From Streptomyces sp. CB03234 (GTDB lineage: Bacteria > Actinomycetota > Actinomycetes > Streptomycetales > Streptomycetaceae), in contig NZ_LIYH01000003.1 in assembly GCF_001905885.1 (NCBI RefSeq), positions 62,001 through 126,000 of the forward strand: DNA of 64,000 nucleotides. Direction: 5' to 3'. Each line of letters starts with the position of its first letter. The stretch's first letter is position 1. Positions 41,382-49,068 of the stretch are shown in pieces. A model generated the notes under the pieces. It saw only the letters and a list, made by a program, of their open reading frames with translations, did no database searches and was not told the origin of the DNA. Position numbers and translations under genes: made by a program.

Positions 41382-42782
41382 TCACTCCTTGCCGGGTCGG
41401 CCCGGGATGCGGGCCAGTTCGGGGGAGGCGGTGTCGAGTGGGACCTGCCAGGAGCGCAGCAGGCCCAGCTGGACGGCCTGGCGGGGCAGGGCCGCGTCCA
41501 GGATCCAGTCGGCGGCGACCCGTACCCGGTTGCCGGGCATGGCGGCCAGGTGGTAGCCGCGGGTCACGGCGCCGGCGACCGGGCCGGACAGCTTGACGCC
41601 CATGGGGTTGGCGGCCGCCTTGACGCCGCCGAGGTCCACGGCGAAGCCCAGGTCGTTGTGCTTGTACGCGGCGGCCTCACCGTACCCGAGCGACGCGGCG
41701 ACGTTGCGGGCGGCGACCTTGCCCTGCCGGGCCGCGTGCTGCGCCGTCATGGGGGTGAACTCGCCGGGCCGGGTCAGGTCCGGTACGGCGGCGGCGTCGC
41801 CGCACGCGAAGACGTCCGGCCGGCCGGGGACGCCGAGCTGCGGGGTGACGACGAGACGGCCGCGCTCGACGGGCAGGCCCAGCTCGGAGACGAGCGGGTC
41901 GGGGCGTACGCCGACGCACCAGATCAGCGACCTGGTCTCCACGAACTCGCCGTCGTCCAGCAGCACCCCGTCCGACCGGGACTCCTTGACCGACGTCTTC
42001 GTCCGCACGTCGACGCCCCGGCTGCGCAGCACCTCGTCGGCGGTGCGGGAGAGCTTCTCGTCGAGGCCGGGCAGGACGCGGTCGGCGACGTCGAGGAGCA
42101 TCCAGCGGGGCTTGACGCCCGCGGGCCAGGCGGGCTGCTTGCGGACGAGGGCGTCGGTGAACATCTTGCCGTGCGCGGCCAGCTCCGTACCGGTGTAACC
42201 GGCGCCGACGACCACGAAGGTGCAGCGGGAGGTGCATTCGGCGGGGTTCCCGGCGGCCGAGGCCAGCTCTATCTGGCGGGTGACGTGGTCGCGCAGGTAG
42301 AGCGCCTCGGGCAGGCCGCGGAAGCCGGTGGCGTGCTCGGCGACGCCCGGGATGGGCAGCAGTTTGCTGACGCTGCCGACGGCCAGGACGAGCCGGTCGT
42401 AGGTGAGGGTGCCCTCGGTGCCTTCGGGGTCGGTGAAGTGGACCGCGCGCCCGTCGAGGTCGACGTGGTCGGCCTGGCCGAGCACCAGCCGTACGTGGCG
42501 GAGAGTGCCGGGCAGGGACACGGTGACCCTGCGCGGTTCCAGGACACCGGCGGCGACCTGCGGCAGCAGCGGCAGGTAGAGGAAGTAGTCGGTCGGGTTG
42601 AGCAGCACGATCTCGGCGCGGCCGCGCAGGCTGCGGGAGAGATGGCGGGCGGTCTGGTATCCGGCGAAACCGGCCCCGACGATCACGACGCGCGGCAGGG
42701 CGCGGGCGCGGGAGCCGTCTGGGTGGCCGGGCCGGCCGGAGGGGCCGGGAAGCGGGCCGGTGGGGCTGACGGACGGGGTCAC
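41382..42782 (-). CDS. type II NADH dehydrogenase-like FAD oxidoreductase
   Basis: 466 aa. The first Rossmann loop is VVIVGAGFAGYQTARHLSR, the NAD loop CTFVVVGAGYTGTELAAHGK, and the late FAD motif DVFACGDAAAVPDLT. The pattern is that of NDH-2, which passes electrons from NADH to menaquinone without pumping protons. The C-terminal amphipathic region (VRVAADWILDAALPRQAVQLGLL) could bind the membrane. It heads an operon with transketolase, behind a SigB-like promoter at 42870-42894. Confidence 0.88.
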   Translation of the reverse strand: MTPSVSPTGPLPGPSGRPGHPDGSRARALPRVVIVGAGFAGYQTARHLSRSLRGRAEIVLLNPTDYFLYLPLLPQVAAGVLEPRRVTVSLPGTLRHVRLVLGQADHVDLDGRAVHFTDPEGTEGTLTYDRLVLAVGSVSKLLPIPGVAEHATGFRGLPEALYLRDHVTRQIELASAAGNPAECTSRCTFVVVGAGYTGTELAAHGKMFTDALVRKQPAWPAGVKPRWMLLDVADRVLPGLDEKLSRTADEVLRSRGVDVRTKTSVKESRSDGVLLDDGEFVETRSLIWCVGVRPDPLVSELGLPVERGRLVVTPQLGVPGRPDVFACGDAAAVPDLTRPGEFTPMTAQHAARQGKVAARNVAASLGYGEAAAYKHNDLGFAVDLGGVKAAANPMGVKLSGPVAGAVTRGYHLAAMPGNRVRVAADWILDAALPRQAVQLGLLRSWQVPLDTASPELARIPGRPGKE

Positions 42783-42799
42783 AGGGCCTCCAGCGTCGT

Positions 42800-42844
42800 G
42801 TCTGCGTGCACGGCAGTCCGCCCACGGCCGTCTGCGTGCACGGC
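42800..42844 (-). repeat. 15-bp direct repeat, 30-bp spacing, in NDH-2 gene leader
   Basis: GTCTGCGTGCACGGC occurs at 42800-42814 and 42830-42844, exactly 30 bp apart (about three helical turns), between the promoter-like site and ATG 42782. The core GTGCAC is itself palindromic. Candidate regulator sites. Confidence 0.6.
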
Positions 42845-42869
42845 CGCGTGATACGGACGGACCTTCCCG

Positions 42870-42894
42870 GTGCCCCGGACCCTGCCTCCCAAAC
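42870..42894 (-). promoter_or_regulatory. SigB-like promoter GTTT-N15-GGGCAC (minus strand)
   Basis: One mismatch from GGGTAC; it lies about 87 nt upstream of the NDH-2 ATG. Confidence 0.45.
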
Positions 42895-42919
42895 GCGGCA
42901 TTACGGTCGCGGGACGCCC

Positions 42920-43945
42920 TCAGCGGCGCCGGCGCAGCACCGTCACGGCGGCCGCGGCGCCCGCCAGCGCCCCGGCGGCCAGGGCGGCCGGGTGGCGCAG
43001 CAGGACGGTGTCGGCGTACAGGTCGTGGGACGAGTCGTCGAAGCGGCCGTGGGCGCCGAAGTCGCGGCCGAGGGCGCCGTCGACGGGCGCCCAGAGGTTG
43101 CTGGGCGCCGGTTCGTCGGAGGCCTGGGTGCCGGTGTCCTGCTGGGCGGCGTACATGGTGCGGGCGAGGTAGCGGTCGAGCAACCCGGGCGCGAGCGCGT
43201 TGGCGATCAGGGTGGCGACCGTGGAGGCGCCCACCCGGTACTCGCGGCGGCCCGGGTGGCGGGCGGCGTGGACGACGGCCCGGGCGGCGACCTCGGGCTG
43301 GTAGACGGGGGCGACGGGCCGGGCCCGGCCGGGCATGCGGGAGAGCACCCAGTCGAACTGCGGGGTGTTGACGGCCGGCAGCTGGACCATGGTGGTGCGC
43401 ACCCTGCTCCCGGCGTGCAGCAACTCGCAGCGGACGGACTCGTTCCAGCCCTGGATGGCGTGTTTGGCGCCGCAGTACGCGGACTGGAGCGGGATGCCCC
43501 GGTAGGCCAGGGCGGAGCCGACCTGGACGACGGTTCCCCGGTCGCGGGGGACCATGCGGCGCAGGGCGGCCCGGGTGCCGTTGACGTACCCCAGGTAGGT
43601 GACCTCGGTGACGCGGCGGAACTCGTCGGCGCCGATCTCGGTGAACGGCGCGAACACGCCGGTGAAGGCGTTGTTGACCCAGACGTCGATGGGGCCGAGT
43701 TCGGTCTCGACGCGCTCGGCGGCGTCTTCCACGGCCTGCGCGTCGGAGACGTCGACCGGCACGGCGAGGGCTTCACCGCCCGCGTCGCGCACCTCGGCGG
43801 CCACGCCCGCCAGCCCCTTCTCGCCACGCCCGAGCAGGGCGATGCGGTCGCCGCACGCGGCGAAGGCGCGGGCGGACGCCCTGCCGACGCCTCCTCCGGC
43901 TCCGGTGATGACGACGGTGCGCGGTCGCGGCGGGTTGGCGTCCAT
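42920..43945 (-). CDS. short-chain dehydrogenase with C-terminal membrane anchor
   Basis: 341 aa. Rossmann loop VITGAGGGVGRASARAFA, NNAF for NNAG, catalytic YCGAKHAIQGW (Tyr-x3-Lys). The last ~30 residues are a hydrophobic helix plus basic end (ALAAGALAGAAAAVTVLRRRR), predicting membrane attachment. The substrate is unknown. I chose ATG 43945 because the GGGTAC of a SigB-like promoter sits 10 nt upstream, inside the longer open frame that begins at 43978. Confidence 0.92.
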   Translation of the reverse strand: MDANPPRPRTVVITGAGGGVGRASARAFAACGDRIALLGRGEKGLAGVAAEVRDAGGEALAVPVDVSDAQAVEDAAERVETELGPIDVWVNNAFTGVFAPFTEIGADEFRRVTEVTYLGYVNGTRAALRRMVPRDRGTVVQVGSALAYRGIPLQSAYCGAKHAIQGWNESVRCELLHAGSRVRTTMVQLPAVNTPQFDWVLSRMPGRARPVAPVYQPEVAARAVVHAARHPGRREYRVGASTVATLIANALAPGLLDRYLARTMYAAQQDTGTQASDEPAPSNLWAPVDGALGRDFGAHGRFDDSSHDLYADTVLLRHPAALAAGALAGAAAAVTVLRRRR

Positions 43946-43955
43946 GGGGCGTCGG

Positions 43956-43980
43956 GTACCCGGGCGACTGGGGGACATTC
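43956..43980 (-). promoter_or_regulatory. SigB-like promoter GAAT-N15-GGGTAC (minus strand)
   Basis: It fits GNNT-N14-16-GGGTAC and ends 10 nt before ATG 43945, so the message is probably leaderless or nearly so. Confidence 0.55.
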
Positions 43981-44122
43981 CGTGTCCCGGGAGACACCGC
44001 CACCGGGGCGTCGGACGCGCCGCCGCGGCCGGCGGCCCTGCTGCTCGTCGAGCGGGAGGCGCCCCCTGCCGGCGGCAACGCGTCCTCCCCCGGCGCTGCG
44101 CCGCGTCCGACGGGCCGGGTGG

Positions 44123-44410
44123 TCAGCCGACGGCGTCCCGGTGCGGGCGCTCGATGACCTCCGCACCGGTCAACTGGGCCAACCGGTCCGACAGAACCTT
44201 GTCCGAGAGGGCGGGCAGTGCGGCGGACAGCTCGGAGTAGGTGGCTTGACCACGGCGCAGGAACTCGCGGAGCACCAGCGGCGCCCATCGGCCGCCCAGC
44301 ACGGCGAGGGTGATGTCGACGGGACATCGCGGCTCGCCGTCCGGCGGTACGAGGGCGCCGTCCGGGCAGCCCACCAGCGGGCTGTCCCGATCACTCGTCC
44401 GTGTGTCCAA
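44123..44410 (-). CDS. HxlR-family regulator, C-terminus truncated
   Basis: 95 aa. CPVDITLAVLGGRWAPLVLREFLRRGQATYSELSAALPALSDKVLSDRLAQL is the HxlR winged helix. The family usually runs ~110-130 residues with a closing '...YRLTxxG' strand; here the frame stops right after VIERPHRDAVG. In another frame just beyond, RLTTRPVGRGA resembles the missing piece, so a frameshift is possible. It is divergent from the methyltransferase gene at 44569 (158-bp spacer). Confidence 0.65.
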   Translation of the reverse strand: MDTRTSDRDSPLVGCPDGALVPPDGEPRCPVDITLAVLGGRWAPLVLREFLRRGQATYSELSAALPALSDKVLSDRLAQLTGAEVIERPHRDAVG

Positions 44411-44568
44411 CCGCTCGCCCGTCTCGCCGCCCCCGTAGCGGCTGGGACATCCGCCGACAGGACGGCACCCTCCGCACCTTGACCACTATGCGAGAAGGGG
44501 ATCTCACGATACGACACGCGGGCGTACCGTGGCCGTACTGCACCCCGGCAACCAGAGGGAGTACGGCC

Positions 44569-45378
44569 ATGGCCGACGCTGTCTACACGCATGGGCACCA
44601 CGAGTCGGTGCTGCGCTCACACCGTTGGCGGACGGCCGCCAACTCCGCGGCGTATCTGCTCGGCGAGTTGCGACCGGGGCTGGACGTGCTGGACGTGGGC
44701 TGCGGCCCCGGCACCATCACGGCGGACCTGGCCGCGCTCGTCGCGCCGGACGGGCACGTGACGGCGGTCGACGCGGCCGGTGACGTACTGGAGCAGGCCC
44801 GGGCCACCGTCCGTGAACGCGGCCTGGACAACGCCCGGTTCGCGGTCGCCGACGTCCACGCGCTCGACTTCCCCGACGACTCCTTCGACGTCGTCCACGC
44901 CCACCAGGTGCTCCAGCACGTGGGCGAACCGGTGCGGGCGCTGCGCGAGATGCGCCGGGTGTGCCGGCCCGGCGGGGTCGTCGCGGCGCGTGACAGCGAC
45001 TACGCGGCGTTCACCTGGTTCCCCGAGGTCCCGGCGCTGGACGCGTGGCAGGAGCTGTACCAGCGGGTGGCGCGCGCCAACGGCGGCGAGCCGAACGCGG
45101 GCCGCCGACTGCTGTCCTGGGCACGGGCGACCGGGTTCACCGACGTCACCGCCACCGCCGCCACCTGGTGTTACGCCGCACCCGACGAGCGTGCCTGGTG
45201 GAGCGGGCTGTGGGCGGACCGTACGACCGCCTCGGTGTACGCGAAGCTCGCGGTGGACGGCGGACACGCGACCGAGGAGGAACTGGCGGCGATCGCCGAG
45301 GGCTGGCGGGAGTGGGGACGGCAGGACGACGGCTGGTTCCTGGTGCCGCACGGCGAGGTGCTCTGCCGGGTCCGCTAG
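44569..45378 (+). CDS. SAM-dependent methyltransferase (UbiE/Coq5-like)
   Basis: 269 aa. SAM loop VLDVGCGPGTITADLA, acidic VTAVDAAGDVLEQAR, FPDDSFDVVHAHQVLQHVGEPV and MRRVCRPGGVVAARD. The C-terminal lid is family-specific (WFLVPHGEVLCRVR). The substrate is unknown. GAGGGA precedes ATG 44569. It is divergent from the HxlR gene, which could be its regulator. Confidence 0.92.
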   Translation: MADAVYTHGHHESVLRSHRWRTAANSAAYLLGELRPGLDVLDVGCGPGTITADLAALVAPDGHVTAVDAAGDVLEQARATVRERGLDNARFAVADVHALDFPDDSFDVVHAHQVLQHVGEPVRALREMRRVCRPGGVVAARDSDYAAFTWFPEVPALDAWQELYQRVARANGGEPNAGRRLLSWARATGFTDVTATAATWCYAAPDERAWWSGLWADRTTASVYAKLAVDGGHATEEELAAIAEGWREWGRQDDGWFLVPHGEVLCRVR

Positions 45379-45420
45379 GCCCGATGGATCTGCGCGGCGC
45401 CGCCAACTACCCTCGCCCGT

Positions 45421-45798
45421 ATGGAGATCCTCGGCACCACGCTGCGCATCTGCGTCGACGACCTGGAGACCTCGGTGGTCTTCTACGAACGGCTCACCGG
45501 CAGCCGCGCGCTCCGCTTCGAGCGCGGCGGCGTGTCGGTGGCGGCCGTCGGCTGCTTCCTGCTGATGAGCGGGCCGGAGTCGGAGCTGGAGGTGCTGCGC
45601 AAGGTGGCGGCGACGATCGCGGTCGAGGACGTGGACACCGCGCACGCCACGCTCACCGAGGTCGGGGCGAAGGTCGTGGCGGGCCCGGTGCCGACCCCGG
45701 TGGGCCGCAACCTGATCGCCGTCCACCCGGACGGGTCGGTCTTCGAGTACGTCGACCGGAAGCCGGCTCGTCAGGCCGACCCCATCCGGAAGTCGTAG
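45421..45798 (+). CDS. VOC-family (glyoxalase/bleomycin-resistance-fold) protein
   Basis: 125 aa. LGTTLRICVDDLETSVVFYERLTG opens the two-module VOC fold; AVHPDGSVFEYVDR closes it. The usual first-module His ligand position reads Arg/Thr (TTLRI), so metal binding is doubtful. It follows the methyltransferase by 42 bp on the same strand. The 3' end overlaps the convergent DUF5107 gene by 28 bp. Confidence 0.85.
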   Translation: MEILGTTLRICVDDLETSVVFYERLTGSRALRFERGGVSVAAVGCFLLMSGPESELEVLRKVAATIAVEDVDTAHATLTEVGAKVVAGPVPTPVGRNLIAVHPDGSVFEYVDRKPARQADPIRKS

Positions 45799-47828
45799 CG
45801 GTACGGCAGCGGTTCGTCGGTGGCGGCCGACCAGAGGTCGCCCAGCGTCTCCGCGCCCTCCCGCAGGTCCGGCACGTCGAAACCCGCCTCGAACACGGCC
45901 CGCGCGCCCGCCCGGTCGCCCTCGGCGAGCAGCACCCGCGCCTCCGCCAACCGGAACGCGCCGCGCTGCCGCACCTCCGGGGGCAGCCGGTCCAGCACGG
46001 CGCGGGCGGCGCCGGGGCGGCCGGCCTCCAGCAGGGCGTCCAGCGCCTCGCGGGCGAGCGCGACCAGCACGGGCGCGCCGTCCGCGCACACCGCGCCGTC
46101 CGCGCACTCCGCGCCGTCCGCGCACTCCGCGCCGCCCCCGTACTCCGCACCGCCCGCGCCGCCCGCGCCGCCCGAGGCGTCCGCGGCGCCCGAGGCGCAC
46201 AGGTCGTCGAACGCCTCCGCGTACCGGTCGGCGGCCCGTTCGGGGTGGCCGCCCTCGCGGTCGGCGACGGCCAGGCAGCGCAGCAGCGGCCAGCGGGCCC
46301 AGGCGCCGCCCAGGCCGCGTTCCCAGCTGCGTACGGCCTGCGCGCGGTCGCCCGCGTGCCACTGGGCGACGCCCAGGTGGTACTCGGTGTACGGGTCCGC
46401 CGGCGCCGTTTCCAGCATGTCCCGCCAGTGCGGCGCGACGAGCGACGGGCCCGGCGGCGCGCCCCGGGGCGGCGCGGGCAGCATCCCCGTACGCAGCAAC
46501 TCGCGCCACGGTTCCTGCTGTTCACCGAGCGTCGACTCCGCGAACGGCGTACCGGGGAGCGTGAACCGGCCGCGCAGCACCTCCAGCGCGCCCCACCCCG
46601 AGCCGGTCGCGAGCGGCGTGCCGGGCTCGGTGTCGGCGCACGGGCGCCACGCCCGGTACGCGGCGTCGACGTCCGCCCGGGGCAGCCGCTCCTCCAGCCG
46701 TGCCGCGACCTCCGCGCGCGCCGCGCCCCAGTCCGCGCCGTGCACGGCGCGCGGGTCGGCGCCCAGCGGCCCGTACGCCTCCAGCCAGCTCAGCTCCCCG
46801 CCCGCGTCCAGCTTCAGGTGCTCCAGTTGCGTACGGGCGAGTCCGGCCTGGATCTCGGCGTAACCGGGCGTGCCGGACGCGGTCAGCCACTCCTGCCAGC
46901 GCCGCCCGCCCCGCCCGTGCCCCCACACGAACAGCTTGCGCCCGCGCAGCAGGTCGGTGGAGGTGTGGACGAACCCGTCCCCGTCCGCGTCGAGCGCGGC
47001 GATCCACTTGCGGGAGCCGTCCGGCACCTCGTGGAACCAGTCGCCCGAGTGCGCGCTGACCAGCGGATACGTACGGTCCTCGCCGTCCTGGTACGGCACC
47101 GGGACGCGGCGCAGGGTGTGGGCGTGGTCGTGGTGCCAGGCCTCGTCGGCCGGTACCAGGACGCGCCGGTCCTCGGGGACGGCCATGTTGGTCCACCAGT
47201 AGACGGGGGCGGGCCGCTCGTGCGGGTTGCGGATCCGTACGCCCGCGTAGAGGAAGTCCGAGTCGTCGGGCAGCCACAGGTCGACCTGGAAGGGCAGGTC
47301 GCGCAGCCGTTCCCACTCCCACAGCCGGACCATGTCGCCGCCGTCGGGCGCGGGGACGACGGCGGCGTGCAGCGGGGCGCAGGTGAGGGGGGTGTGGCCG
47401 GTGGCGCCGATGTTCCATTCGATGCCGCCGGAGAACCAGGCGCCGTTGAGGGCGAAGGCGGCGGGCTGGACGACGGGGTTGCGGTGGAGGAGTTCACGCC
47501 CGGTCGGTTTGTGGTGCAGCGAGTGGACCCGGCCGCCCAGGCCGGGCAGCACGGTGGCGCGCAGCCGGTCGTTCTCGATGACGATCGCGTCGAAGGCGGT
47601 CGGGGTGCGGTCGCGCCCGTACCCGTCGAGGATCCGGGTGGGGAGCGGGGTGAGCAGCGGCGCGTAGGTGGTCTGGCGGGCCATGTCGGGTGGCATGGCC
47701 CGCCGGGTGGCGGCGTCGACGGTGCGTTTGGGCGGGTCGAGGAGGCGGAGGGCGGGGAGCGGGTTCTCCGGACCCAACGGGGCGGCCGGGAGAGTCAGTA
47801 CGGCTCGGCGCACGGTCATGACGACCAT
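45771..47828 (-). CDS. DUF5107 / TPR-containing protein
   Basis: 685 aa. Residues ~55-350 form the DUF5107 beta-sandwich (LRATVLPGLGGRVHSLHHKP, NGAWFSGGIEWNIGATGH, VYWWTNMAVPED), a galactose-mutarotase-like fold. Residues ~450-680 are TPR-like helices (YTEYHLGVAQWHAGDRAQAV, RGAFRLAEARVLLAEGDRAGARAVFEAG). Carbohydrate binding is likely; enzymatic activity is unknown. The TPR part has a Gly/Ala/Cys low-complexity insert built on an 18-bp DNA repeat. ATG 47828 or the GTC-GTC-ATG 9 nt on are alternative starts. The 179-bp gap to the GNAT gene holds no supported gene. Confidence 0.88.
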   Translation of the reverse strand: MVVMTVRRAVLTLPAAPLGPENPLPALRLLDPPKRTVDAATRRAMPPDMARQTTYAPLLTPLPTRILDGYGRDRTPTAFDAIVIENDRLRATVLPGLGGRVHSLHHKPTGRELLHRNPVVQPAAFALNGAWFSGGIEWNIGATGHTPLTCAPLHAAVVPAPDGGDMVRLWEWERLRDLPFQVDLWLPDDSDFLYAGVRIRNPHERPAPVYWWTNMAVPEDRRVLVPADEAWHHDHAHTLRRVPVPYQDGEDRTYPLVSAHSGDWFHEVPDGSRKWIAALDADGDGFVHTSTDLLRGRKLFVWGHGRGGRRWQEWLTASGTPGYAEIQAGLARTQLEHLKLDAGGELSWLEAYGPLGADPRAVHGADWGAARAEVAARLEERLPRADVDAAYRAWRPCADTEPGTPLATGSGWGALEVLRGRFTLPGTPFAESTLGEQQEPWRELLRTGMLPAPPRGAPPGPSLVAPHWRDMLETAPADPYTEYHLGVAQWHAGDRAQAVRSWERGLGGAWARWPLLRCLAVADREGGHPERAADRYAEAFDDLCASGAADASGGAGGAGGAEYGGGAECADGAECADGAVCADGAPVLVALAREALDALLEAGRPGAARAVLDRLPPEVRQRGAFRLAEARVLLAEGDRAGARAVFEAGFDVPDLREGAETLGDLWSAATDEPLPYRYDFRMGSA
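46074..46160. repeat. 18-bp in-frame tandem repeat inside the DUF5107 gene
   Basis: The unit GCGCCGTCCGCGCAC(A/T)CC occurs about three and a half times, encoding ADGA-x-C units (ECADGAECADGAVCADGA). It is followed by a degenerate GCC/GGC stretch. Boundaries are approximate. Confidence 0.65.
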
Positions 47829-48007
47829 GGAACACGGTGGACGCCGTACCGGCCAGGGTGTGTCGGTCGCCGGTCATCGCCTCGACCACGAGGTCGGTGA
47901 GGTCGTCCCGGCCGCGTCCGGCGGCGATCGCCGGTTCCTCGCCGGCGGCCGCGCCGATCCGGTTCTCGCGCAGGGCGCCGGCCGGCTGCGGTTCGTCCTC
48001 GGCGTCT

Positions 48008-48586
48008 TCAGGGCGGGTCGACCATCACTTTCTCGGACGTGATCGCCCAGCGTTCGTGGTCGCGCCAGGCGCCGTCGACGAGGAGGAACGCCGGGGAGAA
48101 GCCCTCCAGCCGGAACCCGGCGCGGCGCACGAGCGCGATCGAGGAGTGGTTGAGCGGCTGGACGTTGGCCTCCAGCCGGTGCAGGCCGAGGGGGCCGAAG
48201 GCGTGGCGGAGGACGAGGCCGAGCCCTTCGCTCATCAGGCCCCGGCCGGCGGCGTGGGCGAACGCGCCGTACCCCAGGGTGCCGTTGAGGAACCCGTCGC
48301 GGACGATGTTGCTGATGGTGAGGTAGCCCGCGATCGCACCGCCCGCCTCCCGCTCGCAGATCAGCAGGGGTTCGGCGGCCGGGCTATCGATGCGGGCGCG
48401 GGCGTAACGGGCGTACGCCTCGGCGGTGTCGGGCGGGAAGAGCCACGGCCGGTGCAGGTCCCGGCTCTCACGGGCCCGCGAGACGAACTCGTCGGCGTCC
48501 TCGTACGTGAAGTGCCGGATCCCGACACGCGGGCCCTGGGCCAGGTACGGGGGGTGGTGCGGGGCGCTGGCGCCTTTCGCGGACAT
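48008..48586 (-). CDS. GNAT-family N-acetyltransferase (RimJ/RimL type)
   Basis: 192 aa. GVRIGH-like opening PRVGIRHFTYEDADEFVSRARES; acetyl-CoA region NGTLGYGAFAHAAGRGLMSEGLGLVLRHAF, then RLEANVQPLNHSSIALVRRAGFRLEG. It probably acetylates a ribosomal-protein or other N-terminus. The start at ATG 48586 has weak ribosome-binding signals. The secreted PASTA-like gene lies just upstream on the same strand (21-bp gap). Confidence 0.9.
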   Translation of the reverse strand: MSAKGASAPHHPPYLAQGPRVGIRHFTYEDADEFVSRARESRDLHRPWLFPPDTAEAYARYARARIDSPAAEPLLICEREAGGAIAGYLTISNIVRDGFLNGTLGYGAFAHAAGRGLMSEGLGLVLRHAFGPLGLHRLEANVQPLNHSSIALVRRAGFRLEGFSPAFLLVDGAWRDHERWAITSEKVMVDPP

Positions 48587-48607
48587 CCGGTCAGGGTAGC
48601 GAGGGCG

Positions 48608-48961
48608 TCAGCGGTCGTTCTTCGGACGGTCCGGCACACTCTTGCGTGGGCACTTCTCGCCCTTCTTCATCACATCGAGGGAGAGGGTGCGGCCGCCGAG
48701 GTCCGTGCCGGGCGCCGGATGCTGGGAGCAGACCTTCCAGTTGGACGGCCACAGCACCGTACGGTCGTAGCCGCTGGCGTCCCGCACCTCGACCTTGGTG
48801 CGGTAGTCCATGGTCGTGAAGACGGTCATGAGCCCCTTGCCGGTGAAGTCCGGCAGCGGCGGGCCGGCGGCGGTCGCCGCGGCCGCCGTCCCGGCCGTCG
48901 TCCCGGCCGTCGCCGTCAGCGCGAGGACGAGCCCCGCGGTCACCGTGGCCGCACGCTTCAC
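48608..48961 (-). CDS. small secreted PASTA-like protein
   Basis: 117 aa from GTG 48961, six bases after AGGAGG. A Sec signal peptide (KRAATVTAGLVLALTATAGTTAGTAAAATAA) is followed by LPDFTGKGLMTVFTTMDYR, then WKVCSQHPAPGT and a Lys-rich end. The PDF.GKGL...W.VC.Q.PAPGT pattern is that of a single PASTA repeat, a muropeptide-binding fold, with two Cys that could pair. Function unknown. Confidence 0.78.
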   Translation of the reverse strand: MKRAATVTAGLVLALTATAGTTAGTAAAATAAGPPLPDFTGKGLMTVFTTMDYRTKVEVRDASGYDRTVLWPSNWKVCSQHPAPGTDLGGRTLSLDVMKKGEKCPRKSVPDRPKNDR

Positions 48962-49068
48962 TGTCGCCTCCTGAGGTGGACGAACGCCTGCCGCCCCGTG
49001 CGACCAGGATGTGCAGATCCTGGGCGCGCAGGGGCGGTGGGGCGGGCCGTACGGGTGAGGCTCCCGGG

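Noticed and set aside
47829..48007. Acidic open frame between the DUF5107 and GNAT genes
   Set aside because: Both strands give equally plausible short translations here, and neither has a start with a ribosome site; I could not support a gene.
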